Assembly (NCBI GenBank): GCA_963971425.1
Contig: OZ020520.1
Location: 12,523,807-12,587,806 of the forward strand
DNA length: 64,000 nt
Origin: Bryoerythrophyllum caledonicum
Lineage: Eukaryota; Streptophyta; Bryopsida; Pottiales; Pottiaceae
Direction of reading: 5' to 3'
The position numbers were made by a program, and so were the translations under genes. The notes beneath the pieces are model-generated. The model searched no databases and was not told where the DNA came from. It was given only the letters and a program-made list of their open reading frames with translations. Shown in pieces: positions 1 through 11,446 of the stretch. Positions within the stretch are counted from its first letter, which is position 1, and the number at the start of each line of letters is the position of its first letter.

Positions 1-1277
1 GTTCCAGCTCAGAGTCAGAAAATGGTTGAATATTATTTAGATCTCATTATGAGAACTACTTCAAGCGTGTTTTCTAAAACTCAATCGCCACATGGCCACC
101 ACCGTAAAGATCATGGCTCCTGCGTGGCTGGAGATGTGCTGTACAACTCGTTGATTTGTTCTCGTATTCATGCATCCATTATGTATTGTTTGAGAATTTA
201 CAACACCATTGAGGTAGCATGAACATAACATTCATCACCTGGATAAATCCAGTCCTAGCTATAATTGAGTTGTTCTGATATTTCAGTTTTGAGCTAAAGT
301 TGAGTACAAGAACAAGGGAAGATGCAGTATATTTTCTTCCTTTTCAACATCAGCTCGCATTTTGGACTTAGTATTCACCTTAGAACTGAAAACCAATGCC
401 ATGATAGCAAAATTTTACATTAACCTTTAATGGTTTAGATCTACGACCCAGTCCAGGTAGGTGCAAACAAGTGGACCAGTGATAAGGCAAAACCTGACTC
501 ATGTCCACGTGTGAAGTTGGACCTGGTTACAATATGGGCACTTTAGAGACTCTGCATGAGCTTCCGTATTGTACTATGTCGTCACTAACATTTTAGCCGA
601 CTTTGGCTGGAGTACGGCCAATTCATTGTAGCCTTTAACAGTGAGTGACCGTCGTTTGCTTCTTCGCAGACAGGCTGCTTCCGGGACAATTTTCGAGTAA
701 TCAGATCCTTTCCCCAGAATCCACGAAGAGTTTGGAATCAAGTATCGAACTTTGTCAAACATCTATCCACAAGCGCAGTTACGATAAGCATCAATGTGCA
801 GTTACTTTCTCTCCTGGCTATGGGAGTGAGCAATCGACATTTTACAAGAAATTGAGTTGAAAGGATCACAGTAAAGAGAGTCCGATTGAAAAATCTTCAT
901 TTTAGTCATGAAGCTTTCAAAAAAAAAAATTATTCAAAACGTATATGCGAAAACGAAAATCAATGAACACTTTAATTGGAACAAAAATCTATGGTTGTCC
1001 TAAAGAGATCACCAAATCTACAAGGTAAAAGGTCAGACACAGATTCTTCTAAACTAATAAATTCTACGAAGATGCATACTCACAAGAAAGTCTTATCAGC
1101 AATAAGCGATAATGTCTAGAAAGGGAAGATAAATCTATTGACAAGCTCGATATACTTACAGATTGGTGCCCTAAGGGTTTACAGAGAAATATTAGTAAAC
1201 ATGGCAGACGAGTGAGTTATCTGCCATGGATTTCATGGTGCTTGGATTATCGTTTGGGTGTCGCCATGCTCAATGAC
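1..1277. other. Intergenic DNA downstream of the SMP gene
   Basis: AT-rich sequence with only short unconvincing ORFs on both strands. I see no domain, RNA gene or transposon end. It lies 3' of the minus-strand SMP gene and would hold its 3' UTR and polyadenylation signals, which I could not place. Confidence 0.5.
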
Positions 1278-2998
1278 TTAGTCTTCCTTAATGTGCACCT
1301 TTCCAGGCTCTCCAAGGCTTGGTGCAGCAGGGTTGGGCACCTGTTCAAGTGCAGGTTTTTGCGCTGGTACAGGCGTGTCCTCCAACGGAAACGCCCTCGC
1401 ATGGTCGCTCTGAGCTGACTCTATGAACCCTGCACTGCAATTGATGTCAGCTGCCGCTTGAATCGCCGCGGCCACACCTCCTGGAAGAGGCTCGCCTGTT
1501 GGTGAGCTTCGCAGCTCTGCATCCAGCACCTTGGCAGCGTCCTCTTGGGTCACTATCTTGTCCGCTTCCAAGTCGATACTTGCGTCCTGCAGCATTCATT
1601 CAAACGAGCCTCCACATCATGAGCCGTCGAGGAAATCAACACTCAGTAAAACATTTCATCCATAATCTTGCAACATTTATTTTCATCCTCAATCCACCGT
1701 CATACTGAATTCGTTGATTGCAAGCGAAAAACACAGAAATGATCATCTGAACATAATCAAGCCAGAAGCTCCGTCGGTTAGCAAGGAAAGAGGTCCTGTG
1801 TTTGATGCAACCTCGTGCCAAACAGTAAGGACTTACTAGATTAACTATGTCACTATCCTGGATTAAACGACGAAGTATAGCATAGCAAGAGATCGCATAC
1901 CATGAGAATGTCAGCTAGGGTTGTTTTGTCAGCGCTTGGCACCCGCCGGTTCAGCTCGGCAGCCGACATGGCAGCTGCAGCCAAGCCTCCGGCTGTTGGA
2001 GGAGCACCAGTTGCGCGCATCACAGCGCTCTGAATGGCGCGCGCATCGCTCTGCTCCACAGGTCTGTCACCTCCTCCTACTGCTGCGGCTTCCAAAGCCT
2101 AAGCCCAACCCATGAATCATGGCATCAATCAATCTGTGACATATCAGGCACACCATAGACAACACCTTACACAACCATGCACAAATATCTACAAATTGAC
2201 TGGTTTGGGAACTCACATCGCCTATTGAGATAGCGTCTGAGGTTGCGAGGATGGAATCCGTTGGTGTAGGCTTCACAGATGCCAGCACTGGTTGATCAGC
2301 AACGTACTCCAAGTCAATTTCCACACCTGCAAAATATAACAACATCCACAACCAATGAAACCCTAAACCTTCACTCACCTTGTCACAGAAAATAATAATT
2401 CTAACCAAGCCTCCACATCCTCTACCCAAACTGAGACAACAGGAACAAGGAACATGTTACAGCCCATAACTGAGAAGTGACAGACAACCATTGGATAGGG
2501 TTCAAGGACAAGATCATGTCTGCTCTAAGGTAAGGACGCGCATCCTTCTGTGACCCTGGATTGAAGGAACACGCCCATGACTAAAGGGGTGGGAGGCAAC
2601 CACAGGGTAAGGAAGGAGCAGATTATTTCCCATAATCAAGGCCTAGCGTCAAGTCATATAAGCTCTCATGATGAAGCTACAATAGTACCTGGGACGAGGA
2701 TGGCCTGCGCGATGACGCCCTCCTCGGCCACCGTGGAGTGGTCGTCGCGCTTGACGAAGTTGGCCTTGACATTCTCCTCCGCCGCAGCCTGCATAACGGC
2801 GGCCGCGCCGTCCTTGTTGGTCTGACCGAACGTGCGCGTCTCGGCACTCTGCATGAGGGCCGCATCCTCCGGCACCACCGCGTCTCTCCCCAGCTGCCCG
2901 TCCGCCCCGAGAATGTCCCCATACGTGATCGGTCGCTTGAGCAAGCTCGCCTGCTGCTCATCCTCCCCCGCCTTGCTCATCTGCTCCAGATCCGCCAT
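1278..2998 (-). CDS. Seed maturation protein (SMP-domain LEA protein), four exons
   Basis: Late-embryogenesis-abundant protein of the SMP family; members are hydrophilic, accumulate during desiccation and are thought to protect cell components. Exons on the minus strand are 2998-2689, 2326-2217, 2098-1901 and 1586-1278. Every junction is GT-AG (donors GTACTA, GTGAGT, GTATGC; acceptors TTTTGCAG, GGGCTTAG, ATGCTGCAG), and the phases add up to one frame of 308 codons plus stop. The start is ATG 2998 (MADLEQMSKAGE); the ORF can extend a few codons upstream, but MADLEQ is the plausible N-terminus. The SMP repeats appear as PITYGDILGADGQL plus KDGAAAVMQAAAEENV in exon 1, PVEQSDARAIQSAVMRATG and GGLAAAAMSAAELNRR in exon 3, and TQEDAAKVLDAELRS plus PGGVAAAIQAAADIN in exon 4. 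The C-terminal tail, about 45 residues rich in Pro, Glu and Ala, is longer than I would expect. No lesion is visible, so it is probably functional. Confidence 0.93.
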
Positions 2999-3182
2999 GA
3001 TCCCTCCCACCTTTACAACCACCGAGATTATGATAATATGTCAACTCTTCGATGTAGTGAAAAAGTGGAGTCTTTACACATGAGATGTGTGTGTGTGTGT
3101 TTCAAGAATGACTTTTTCTTATGAGATGGAGCGTTTGATTGATCGAGCGAGGGAATGTGATGGATTTTTGTGTGGGGTTGTC

Positions 3183-3191
3183 TGACGTGGC
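3183..3191 (+). promoter_or_regulatory. ABRE/G-box-like motif upstream of the SMP gene
   Basis: TGACGTGGC lies about 190 bp upstream of the SMP start codon and contains ACGTGGC, the core bound by ABA-responsive bZIP factors. LEA genes are classic targets of such sites. The same nonamer occurs inverted at 3532-3540. The role is inferred from sequence and position only. Confidence 0.45.
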
Positions 3192-3531
3192 GGGTGGGTG
3201 GCAGACAGGAAGGCATGCCGCTTGGCGGACGCTTGGCGCACGCATGCGGTGCCATTAGGCGCGTTGGGGGTGATGAGGGAGTTACTAGGATCTACATCAG
3301 CCTTGTTTGTTTTACCAAAATTTGTCTTTGATATTTGAAGTGCCTAGTAGTGGACATGGTTTGTAATGGCTATTAGAGCAACGGCAGCAATTGCCCTTCA
3401 ACGGGCCCGTCACTGGTCGTATACATGGGATAAATGTAGGTCCCGGGTGAGATCCAGTAGTGAGCTCCCCAGCAGCTAAATGGACCTCACGGAATATTTT
3501 GTAGCCACAAAATCATATCTTGTCTTCCCAG

Positions 3532-3540
3532 GCCACGTCA
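3532..3540 (-). promoter_or_regulatory. Second ABRE/G-box-like motif, inverted
   Basis: GCCACGTCA is the reverse complement of the TGACGTGGC motif at 3183-3191. It lies about 540 bp upstream of the SMP start. An inverted pair of ABRE cores fits ABA or desiccation control, but chance is not excluded. Confidence 0.35.
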
Positions 3541-5958
3541 TCACATATTTTGATTAAATCTAACCTCGCCTATCTCTAAGACTAGGTCTTGGAACTCCTT
3601 AACTACGTTGGCCCTCACAAAAGTGCACAACACAAGTAAAGAACAATGAAAAGTGAGGAAAATGAAGAGTGCAAGGGCGGTTCACGGAGGGAACCAATGC
3701 ACTAGAGAAGAAACACTTATTTATGTAAGAGTCTGGTTTTGTAGGGAGCCCCTCTAAAAGTGTTGAGGATCAGGCCGTTGGTGGAAAGCCCTTGTGGAGA
3801 AAAGTGCCACTAAACCGGGAGACTTTTTGTTGGAGTGACATTTCCAACGACTTGCTGGCATTGCTCTTACATGTAATGGATGTCACAAGAGGTGACTTTT
3901 GGCTTGATGGATGTTGTTACCTTCATCGTGCAATGGATGTCATGGAGGGTGACTTTTGGCTTGTAGATGTTGTTACTATTGTCAGTGGTCACTTTTGAGT
4001 GATATGTGCCAAGCTAATTAATTTTTCAAAACACACTCATTTGGACACAATGGGCATTACATGAGCAATATTTAGATACTGCCTAGGAATTACATGAGTA
4101 TCACATAGGCATTACATGGATATGACATAGGTAGTATATGGATATTGCTTAGGCATTACATGGGAGTCACCTAGATGAATCTATTGAATTTTCAAAAAAT
4201 TTGGACAAGATCAATCCTAAACAAATTATGTACGGAAGTGAACACTATGTAGGGTGTAGGTAGATTCAAGTTGTTATAGAGAGAAAATATTTGTTATGGA
4301 CCTAAGCTTAGTGTTATTGAATGAAATGGTTGTCATAACAAATGATCTTGTAAAGGAAACTAACAATATTTGGAGTTTATATGGGATTGAGATTGGGATT
4401 TAGTGGATGATTATGCAATTGTAAATTGTGCTTAGGTCCAAAGCGCAATAGTGGGAGAAAATTGGAAAAGGGAGAAGAAAGTAAAATTGTTGAAAGATTC
4501 TATTCCAATTCTTTGAAGAATCATAAGATTAAAATCTATTCATAACACTACGACGAGGATGTTTTGCTCAAGAAAATTTAAGAAAACTTACAACCTCAGA
4601 TAAAGATGTCTTTTAAACCTTCTTTTTGAACCGAGATCTAATTAGTTGAATGATGGTAGTCTTTCCTTGCAAATGTATTCAAGATCTATTGAGCAAGATA
4701 AACCTATATCTTTGTCAAATCTTACTTAAAGAAATACATTGATTTCTTTGCTAAATATAACACGTATGTCTTAGATTTTTGTAAAGAGAGTTAACTATAC
4801 ACATTTTATTTTAATTGTGAACTTAATACATCTTAGAATAAGAATCCAAACAACCAAAGTCTCAATGAGAACTCTAATCTTATATAGAAATAAGAAGTTT
4901 TCTTTAATATCTTTAATATCTTGCTTGACAATGTGTGAAAATGTTTGACTTGGTTAAAATGCTCTTTCTCACTGATGAGAAGATAGTTATTTTTTTTGGT
5001 TGACAATCTCAAAGAAATTGATATAATTATGTGTATAAAAAATGACAATCACATGAGACGGCCCACATAGTTGGTTCTGGGGTACTTCACCTTCAAGGCT
5101 TCCCACTGCACAAACAACTTATCTGCAAGCCTGAGCTTGTACAACAACAGCCCTATGAGCGACAACTTTTTCACCTGGGCAATGCTTTCCACATAGACCA
5201 CCACCACTCGTCTCCATCCCACAACCTGCACATTACATTCCAAAACCTAGGTTTAAGGTTTAGGGTTTAGAAGAGCTAAACGAAGGTTTATCGTATGTTT
5301 AGAAATGAGGGGAACTAGATGAGTGCCAAATGAGAAATTGGAAAGGAAATTTCAACAGACGTTGAAACCCTAATTTTCATATTGGAATGGAAAGGAAAGG
5401 TGGAGTACTTTCAATAAAAACCCAACCACACATATTGGTAGGCAAGTCCCAGGACCATTGCACAAGATCTGCAACCAATACGAAGGACAAATCAGAAACT
5501 GCAATCAGAAAACCAGCTACACGAACTACTTCTGGAAGTAGCAGGACAAGATCTTCTGCAACATATGAAGAGAAAACAATAAGACACTGCAATTTAAAAT
5601 GAGCTACACATAATTATGCAATTTCAAGGACCATTGCACAGGATTAAGTTATGTCTCAAAAAATGCCTTCACAATTGCTTCTCCGCAAACAGACTTCCTT
5701 CAAAAATACAAGAGTTGAACTAGCGGTATTGAAATGTCCAAATACAGAGATCCGACAATGAGCTGCTGAGAGAAGAACAAGGGCGGTGAGGGGAGTCTCC
5801 TACGGATGTGAAGCGGCCTACCGCTACGCATGGAGGGTGATCCCGGATCCATGCTAGATTGCAAGGAGTGATGAATTGGTTTCGATTGAAGGACTGAATG
5901 TTTGAGATCCATTGGTGATGTTTCAGATCAAAGCTCTGATCCTAGACTGAGTGGGCTG
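3541..5958. other. AT-rich intergenic DNA
   Basis: No gene is supported here. A 57-bp direct repeat spans about 3872-3985 (core AATGGATGTCA...GTGACTTTTGGCTTG, two copies). Degenerate short repeats around GGCATTACATGG fill about 4045-4165. About 4800-4990 resembles the dispersed repeat seen near 58.1 and 61.4-62.0 kb (TGTGAACTTAATA..., CAATGTGTGAAAAT...). Confidence 0.5.
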
Positions 5959-6118
5959 ATTGGATCAGATCTGTGTGGGAGTGAGTGTTGGCACTAATGT
6001 CTATTACATTGCCCAGATCTACATTATTCTACCCTGGTCATCCTATCCTTACTTCTATCAGAGACACAACAGCTGCGGCGACCCCCCTCCCGCCCCACAA
6101 CACGACTTGCAAACAAAC

Positions 6119-6463
6119 ATGAAGATCTACGCAAGAGTTGTACTGCAACAAACCAAATCTACCTTTCTAAACCCTTTTTGTTTACAACTCTTTGTATTTA
6201 TTCGCATTTTTATACAGTTAGCATCACTTCTTCTACTAACTACACAAACAAGTGTAAACGAATATGGAAACCTACACCCTGCAAGTGCACATGTGCTTTT
6301 GCATGCGCCATGGGGGACCATGTGTATCCCGTGCGAGTGTGTATATGCATCACATGAATCCAGGCACACGGCGTGGGAAAAGCGCTGCCAGGACTGCAGG
6401 CGGATCAGCAAGCAAGATTCGGAGGAGACAAATTGCGGTGCAGGTCACAGGAAAAGAATCTAG
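6119..6463 (+). CDS. Hypothetical small ORF, tandem unit 1
   Basis: An ORF of 114 codons from the ATG shared by all three repeat units; the frame stays open upstream to 5960. The N-terminal part is hydrophobic (LQLFVFIRIFIQLASLLLL) and could be a membrane segment. It is followed by Cys-, His- and Trp-containing heptapeptide repeats and a basic end. Coding status is uncertain: conservation across the tandem copies could be recent duplication rather than selection. Confidence 0.25.
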   Translation: MKIYARVVLQQTKSTFLNPFCLQLFVFIRIFIQLASLLLLTTQTSVNEYGNLHPASAHVLLHAPWGTMCIPCECVYASHESRHTAWEKRCQDCRRISKQDSEETNCGAGHRKRI

Positions 6464-6555
6464 TCAGAACCAGCAACCTACATGAAGAATCGATGTATTA
6501 GCCAAACAAGTGAGGCGACTACCCCCCCACTCCACAACACTACCTACAAGCAGAC

Positions 6556-6900
6556 ATGAAGATCTGTACAAGAGCTGTGGTGCAACAAATCAAAGCTACC
6601 TTTCTAAACCGGTTTGGTTTGCAACTTTTTGAATTTATTTACATTCCAATCCAGTTAGCATCATTGCATTTTCTAACTACACGAAAAAGTGTGAACGAAA
6701 ATGGACACTTGCACTATGTGAGTGTGTATGAACCTGTGCATATAACAAGGGAGTCAGTGTATGTGCCGTGCGAGTCCGTGTGCACACCATGGGAGTCCAT
6801 GCATACGACGTGGGAAAGACGTTGTTTGTACTACTGGAGGAGCAGCAAGAAAAAGTCGAGGGAAAAGAACTGCGGTGCATGCGGCAAGTGGAGAAGCTAG
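6556..6900 (+). CDS. Hypothetical small ORF, tandem unit 2
   Basis: Same length (114 codons) and layout as the ORF at 6119-6463. It has a hydrophobic segment (LQLFEFIYIPIQLASLHFL), then ESVYVPC-ESVCTPW-ESMHTTW heptapeptides encoded by a 21-bp tandem repeat, then a Lys/Arg-rich end. Function is unknown and it may not be translated. Confidence 0.25.
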   Translation: MKICTRAVVQQIKATFLNRFGLQLFEFIYIPIQLASLHFLTTRKSVNENGHLHYVSVYEPVHITRESVYVPCESVCTPWESMHTTWERRCLYYWRSSKKKSREKNCGACGKWRS

Positions 6901-7509
6901 CTGAAATCAGCAACCTACACGAAAAAATGGCGCATTAGCCAAGTAACAAATGTGTCGACCTCCCCTCCCGCTCCACAGCACTGCTTGCAAGCAAGCATGA
7001 AGACCTACGCAAGAGATGTACTGCAACAAGCCAAAGCTACCTCTCTAAACCCTTTACATTTACAACTTCTTGAATTTATTTACATCCTAATTTAGCTAGC
7101 ATCGTTGCAGTTTTTAACTACACAAAAGAGTATGAACGGAAATGACAACGTGCACTCGGTAAGTGCACACATACCTATGCATGAGCCGTGGGTATCGGTG
7201 CATGTATCGTGCGAGCCCGAGTGTGTGCCATGGGAATCCAGGCATGCAACGTGGGAAAGGCGCTTCTTGTGTTACAGGTGGAATAGCAAGAAAGATTTGA
7301 AGGAGAAGACCTGTGGTGCAGGCCGTGGTGAACGCCGCAAGTGGAAAATCCAACCAGAACCAACAACCTACATGAAGAAACGACGCATTGGCCAAGCAAA
7401 ACAAGACGTCCAAGATGAATCAACAGGAACGCTGACGAAATCCCAGCTGATGGGGGAAAAGAAGAAGCACAAACAAGTCGACATGTGCCAGAAAGACATG
7501 ACAAAATAA

Positions 7510-9325
7510 GGAAGGAGGCCGCGTGCACATCAATGCAGAGAACTTCATCAACAAGGCCTGCCACAGACATCATCAACACAAGGTCGAAAACAAGGAGAAA
7601 CGGGCAACTTCACCACCAACAAGGTAAGTTCCCTAACCTCTCTCAAATTTTACCTCTCTAACCCATTGTTACCTTGGATAGATGGTGCAACAAAGTTCAG
7701 CCCTAGCCAAAGGGGAATAAACCTCAACGCTCACCTGCGCCACAACAGCCGAGCACGAGGACCCAGCTGAGTAAAAGTGTCCAGCTATGCGACAAGCGGC
7801 GCCTCCTCCAGACATGGCTCCAAGTTGTCCCACTCAACTCGTAAACATTCACAAGGCGCCAGCCCTACTCCACCCCAATAACAAAATGAATCAATCTGGT
7901 GACAGAGAGGCTCTGCTCCCCCAATTGAAGGAGCCAAAAAATCCTACGCAACAACAAGCCCTACAGCATACAAGGAAGATAAACGGCGCTCTGCCACCCA
8001 TCAAATCCTACCCCCATTGAGGAGATATAATCTCCCTCTGAGCAAACCCTGCCGCACATTAAACCACCTCGCCTCTCAATGCCCACATTATTGGAGATGC
8101 ACTGCAGATTGCTACCAGAGAGGAGAGGCTATTAGACAGGAGAGGTTATTAGAGAGTAGAATTAGTGAGACGATTAGGAGAAAGGTACCCAACGCACTGC
8201 ACAGAAGCTGGAAGTCGACTCGACACCGAAGCCGCCACCAACCTCAAGAGAGACCGCGGCCAACGAAGATTCTCGAACGGAAGGAGTGGAGTTGCAGAAG
8301 ACACAACCACCTCCAAGCGGAGCCGCCACAGCACAACGAGGAGAGCCAAGAAGGCACTTAACACAGTAGGAGGAGTCGAGACGACCATTGCCGCCAAAGG
8401 TTGGTGCGTGAAGGCTGGAGGTCCACACGAGAGCGCCTCGGGTGTGTGAGTGAGCACCGAAGGCAAGTTGCGCGTGAACGCTTGGCACCCCTACGCGAGC
8501 GCTGGAGGCTGCGCAAGAATAGACGAAGAAGAAATCAGGGGCTCGTACGTACGCACCGGAGGTCTACGAGCAAGCACGGGAGCCAGTACGAAAGGAGGCG
8601 TTACAAGATACAGCTACCCCGTGGGACTCCACGCGAGCGCCTGGAGCTTGTACACGGGCACTACAAACTTGTGTATGCCCGAGAGAGGAGTGAGCGCGAG
8701 CACCTAACGCTGAGCAGGCGTAGACGAAACGAAACAGAGGAAACTCGGTGGCCAATACGCGAACTTGGGAGAGCAAACGCGAGTAGGAAGAACGGTAGGG
8801 TGCAGAAGGTTGCAAGTATCTGCTGAAGCAAGAGTGGACAATCCTCGACAACAGCAACGCAAGGTGGTCCACCTAATTTTTAGACGCCACAAGTTAAGAC
8901 CACACAATCAGGTCAAAATCCTCTCTCATTCCCTCCACATCTTGCTAGTCCCCACCATCAATGGGTTTATTGTGTAAACCTATGGACATGTACACCAATC
9001 TTACATATATACTCATTTTCTTGGGGAGGTGACCACTTTTTTGGCACCTCCCATGTGTGTGTGTGCTGATAGTAATAGGCAACATAATCTTCCCACTTAC
9101 CACCCTCTTCCATAAGAAGCTCCAAATAGATATGAATGAATGGTGTATATCTTATGCAAATTGTGTAGTTAGAGATGTTGCAAGGAAACACTTCTTCTTA
9201 ACTACAAACTCTCAAACAGGCCCACAACTTAATTTGTGGAATGAGGTTTTGGTTAAGGTGATAAGAAGTCATTTAAATAGAAAAAAAAATACAAACTCCA
9301 ATGTTTTTCTCTTGTTATGTGCAGA
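7510..9325. other. Unassigned DNA, GC-rich in the middle
   Basis: No gene is recognised. About 8380-8790 is GC-rich with degenerate repeats built on CGCGAGCGCYTGGAG. This opens ORFs in several frames on both strands, typical of repeat sequence rather than coding. Poly-purine and (GT)n stretches occur near 9050-9065. Confidence 0.4.
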
Positions 9326-9568
9326 ATGGCGTCATCCTCAAGTATTGCACCTGCCTCCAAGAAACTCTTTTCTGATAGTCAAATGATTGAAGTAGAAGTC
9401 CTGAGTCAAAACAAATCTAATGGCGTCCAAATCCTTTTTAGCCAAAAGAAGGTTAAGAGCAAAGATATTCATGAATTTCAATGTCCTCCCTTTTGGCTAG
9501 GATTCCATGCACTAAATCTATTGGCCAAAGATCAAAATCTCCCTATGGAACTAGGGTTGTCTGCATAG
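9326..9568 (+). CDS. Hypothetical exon-like ORF
   Basis: ATG 9326 directly follows an acceptor-like TTATGTGCAG and opens an 81-codon frame (MASSSSIAPASKKLFSD...). The encoded protein is mixed hydrophilic with no motif I know. It may be an exon of an unrecognised gene or a chance ORF. Confidence 0.2.
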   Translation: MASSSSIAPASKKLFSDSQMIEVEVLSQNKSNGVQILFSQKKVKSKDIHEFQCPPFWLGFHALNLLAKDQNLPMELGLSA

Positions 9569-9751
9569 ACGGACAAGGGCCCAAAGATAGCGGACGGACG
9601 GACAGCCGAACGGACAGACATGAGGGACAACGCTTTTTGGCGGACAGTTGCGTGTAAATAATAATTACAAACCCTTAATCAAATTTTCAACTTACCCCAT
9701 AGTAAAACACGTAAGCACGACACGTCAAACGTCTTTCCATGTCACATCAAG

Positions 9752-10095
9752 GGTCACGCGCGTGCCTTCGGACCGCACGCGCAGCATTTGGGGTTGGGCG
9801 CGTACCAATCCGGACCGGGCGCGTTCATGCAGGGCCGGGCGCGTTCCAATTAGGGTGGGGCGCGTACATACAGGGTCGGGCGCGTATGCCTCAGAGCCAA
9901 GCGCATGCATATAAAGGCCGGGCGCGTACGCGTCAGGGTCGGGCGCATACCACTCACGGTCGGGCGCTTACCACTCAGGGTCGGGCGCGTACCACTCAGG
10001 GTCGGGCGCGCAGCGTCACGGGCCTGGCGCGTACCATTGTGGGTCGCACGCGCACCTGCCTAACAGGCACACGTGGCTAAGGGTCGGGCGTGCGC
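9752..10095. repeat. GC-rich minisatellite array, 21-bp unit
   Basis: Tandem units of about 21 bp on the pattern GGGTCGGGCGCGTACCACTCA run across this stretch, diverged at the ends. Related arrays lie at 14.9-15.7 and 19.1-19.4 kb. The ORFs through it (both strands) reflect the repeat. Confidence 0.85.
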
Positions 10096-10190
10096 GCGCT
10101 CGAACACTGCGTTTGCCTCTCAAAAGGGTTGAGGTTTAGAGAATTTGAAAGAATACAATTGTACAAGGGTGCTTGTGAGCCGCAAAAACG

Positions 10191-10390
10191 NNNNNNNNNN
10201 NNNNNNNNNNNNNNNNNNNNNNNNNNNNNNNNNNNNNNNNNNNNNNNNNNNNNNNNNNNNNNNNNNNNNNNNNNNNNNNNNNNNNNNNNNNNNNNNNNNN
10301 NNNNNNNNNNNNNNNNNNNNNNNNNNNNNNNNNNNNNNNNNNNNNNNNNNNNNNNNNNNNNNNNNNNNNNNNNNNNNNNNNNNNNNNNNN
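10191..10390. other. Assembly gap (200 N)
   Basis: Exactly 200 Ns. It lies between a GC-rich array and a 36-bp tandem repeat, so the true sequence is probably a longer repeat array. Confidence 0.99.
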
Positions 10391-10640
10391 CGATTACGAA
10401 GGGAACGAGCAGCAAGAGGAAGAACACGATCACGAAGAGGACGAGCAGCAAGAGGAAGAACACGATCACGAAGGGGACGAGCTGCAAGAGGAAGAACACG
10501 ATCACGAAGGGGACGAGCAGCAAGAGGAAGAACACGATCAGAAAGAGAACGAGCAGCAAGAGGAAGAACACGATCACGAAGGGGACGAGCAACAAGAGGA
10601 ACACGATCACGACAGGACGAGCAGTAAGAAGAAGAACACG
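10391..10640. repeat. 36-bp tandem repeat, about six copies
   Basis: Unit GATCACGAAGGGGACGAGCA followed by GCAAGAGGAAGAACAC, directly after the gap. As 36 is divisible by 3, long ORFs open on both strands with 12-residue periods (ITKGTSSKRKNT on plus). No evidence of real coding. Confidence 0.9.
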
Positions 10641-11446
10641 ATCACAAAAGGGCAGAGGGTGAATTGGAAGGAATCAAGGAGCCTCTCTTCTCCCTCATAT
10701 TAGTTCATCAATTCTTTGTGCATGTAATTGAAAGGAACCCTAATTTTGTTATCTACAACCATAGTGTGGAAGCGCTGCCCAATTTTTACTAGAACTAGGG
10801 TTTTCCATCAATCTAAGGAAAACAACCGGTTTTTTAAACGTATACAAGAAGATAACGCAGCTAGAAGTAAACGTAGGGTAGGGTGTTTAAAGGGGATTCC
10901 TTGTGTGAGTGTCCATGATGTGCACGTGATGTATGGTGCATGGTCTTGAGTAACATTAAGTTGAATGATGCATTGCTGGTCGTTGGCTGAGAGTCCTAGG
11001 AATCTAGGATAATTCAGATGGGTAATCGAACATCGCCATTGCATTAAGCACAAAAAATCAATAAGGATACCAGAAACAAACATAAAAAACGAAGTCATGA
11101 GTCATGACCAAAGAGATAATGGGAATATAAATTCTGGATATAAAAAGGAAGCATGTTTGCTGACCGCAGTTGTCAGGGTCACACCTAAGTCTGAAATTGG
11201 TCGTTGAGGGTCTCATCAAGTTCATGAGGCTGATTTGAACCCACATGAGCTTTAAAATGTTGAAAACGGAGTCCTAGGATAAAACTTATGTGTCTATGAA
11301 GTTCGGAACCTCTTTAAGGCTGAATTCAGTCATCACCACCCCTTGGTCCACCAAAACATTAAGTAACCACAACCTAACCACTATGACTTGATTATAGCAT
11401 GTATGGTTAGTTCCAATGATGATTGCATACGGGTTGTATCCCGATT
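10641..11446. other. Unassigned intergenic DNA
   Basis: No gene, repeat or RNA is recognised in this AT-rich stretch; the ORFs are short and without motifs. Confidence 0.4.

Larger units (their letters stand above)
6083..7509 (+). repeat. Threefold ~440-bp tandem repeat carrying a small ORF
   Basis: Three related units follow one another, with equivalent ATGs at 6119, 6556 and 6997 (spacings 437 and 441 bp). Each starts with a C-rich stretch (CCCCTCCCGCCCCACA-like), followed by the ATG and an ORF encoding MKxxxRxVxQQxKxTxLNP. Within each ORF lies a 21-bp minisatellite encoding a seven-residue repeat of the ES-V-x-x-P-W type (best in unit 2, about 6748-6818). Units 1 and 2 keep about 115 codons open; unit 3 has a TAG near codon 33 but is otherwise open to 7509. 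No family is recognised. Confidence 0.75.

Noticed and set aside
10077..10662. Long ORFs across the first N gap with Leu/Val-rich or Lys/Arg-rich repeats
   Set aside because: The N run is read as open and the rest is a 36-bp repeat whose period is divisible by three, so all frames look open.
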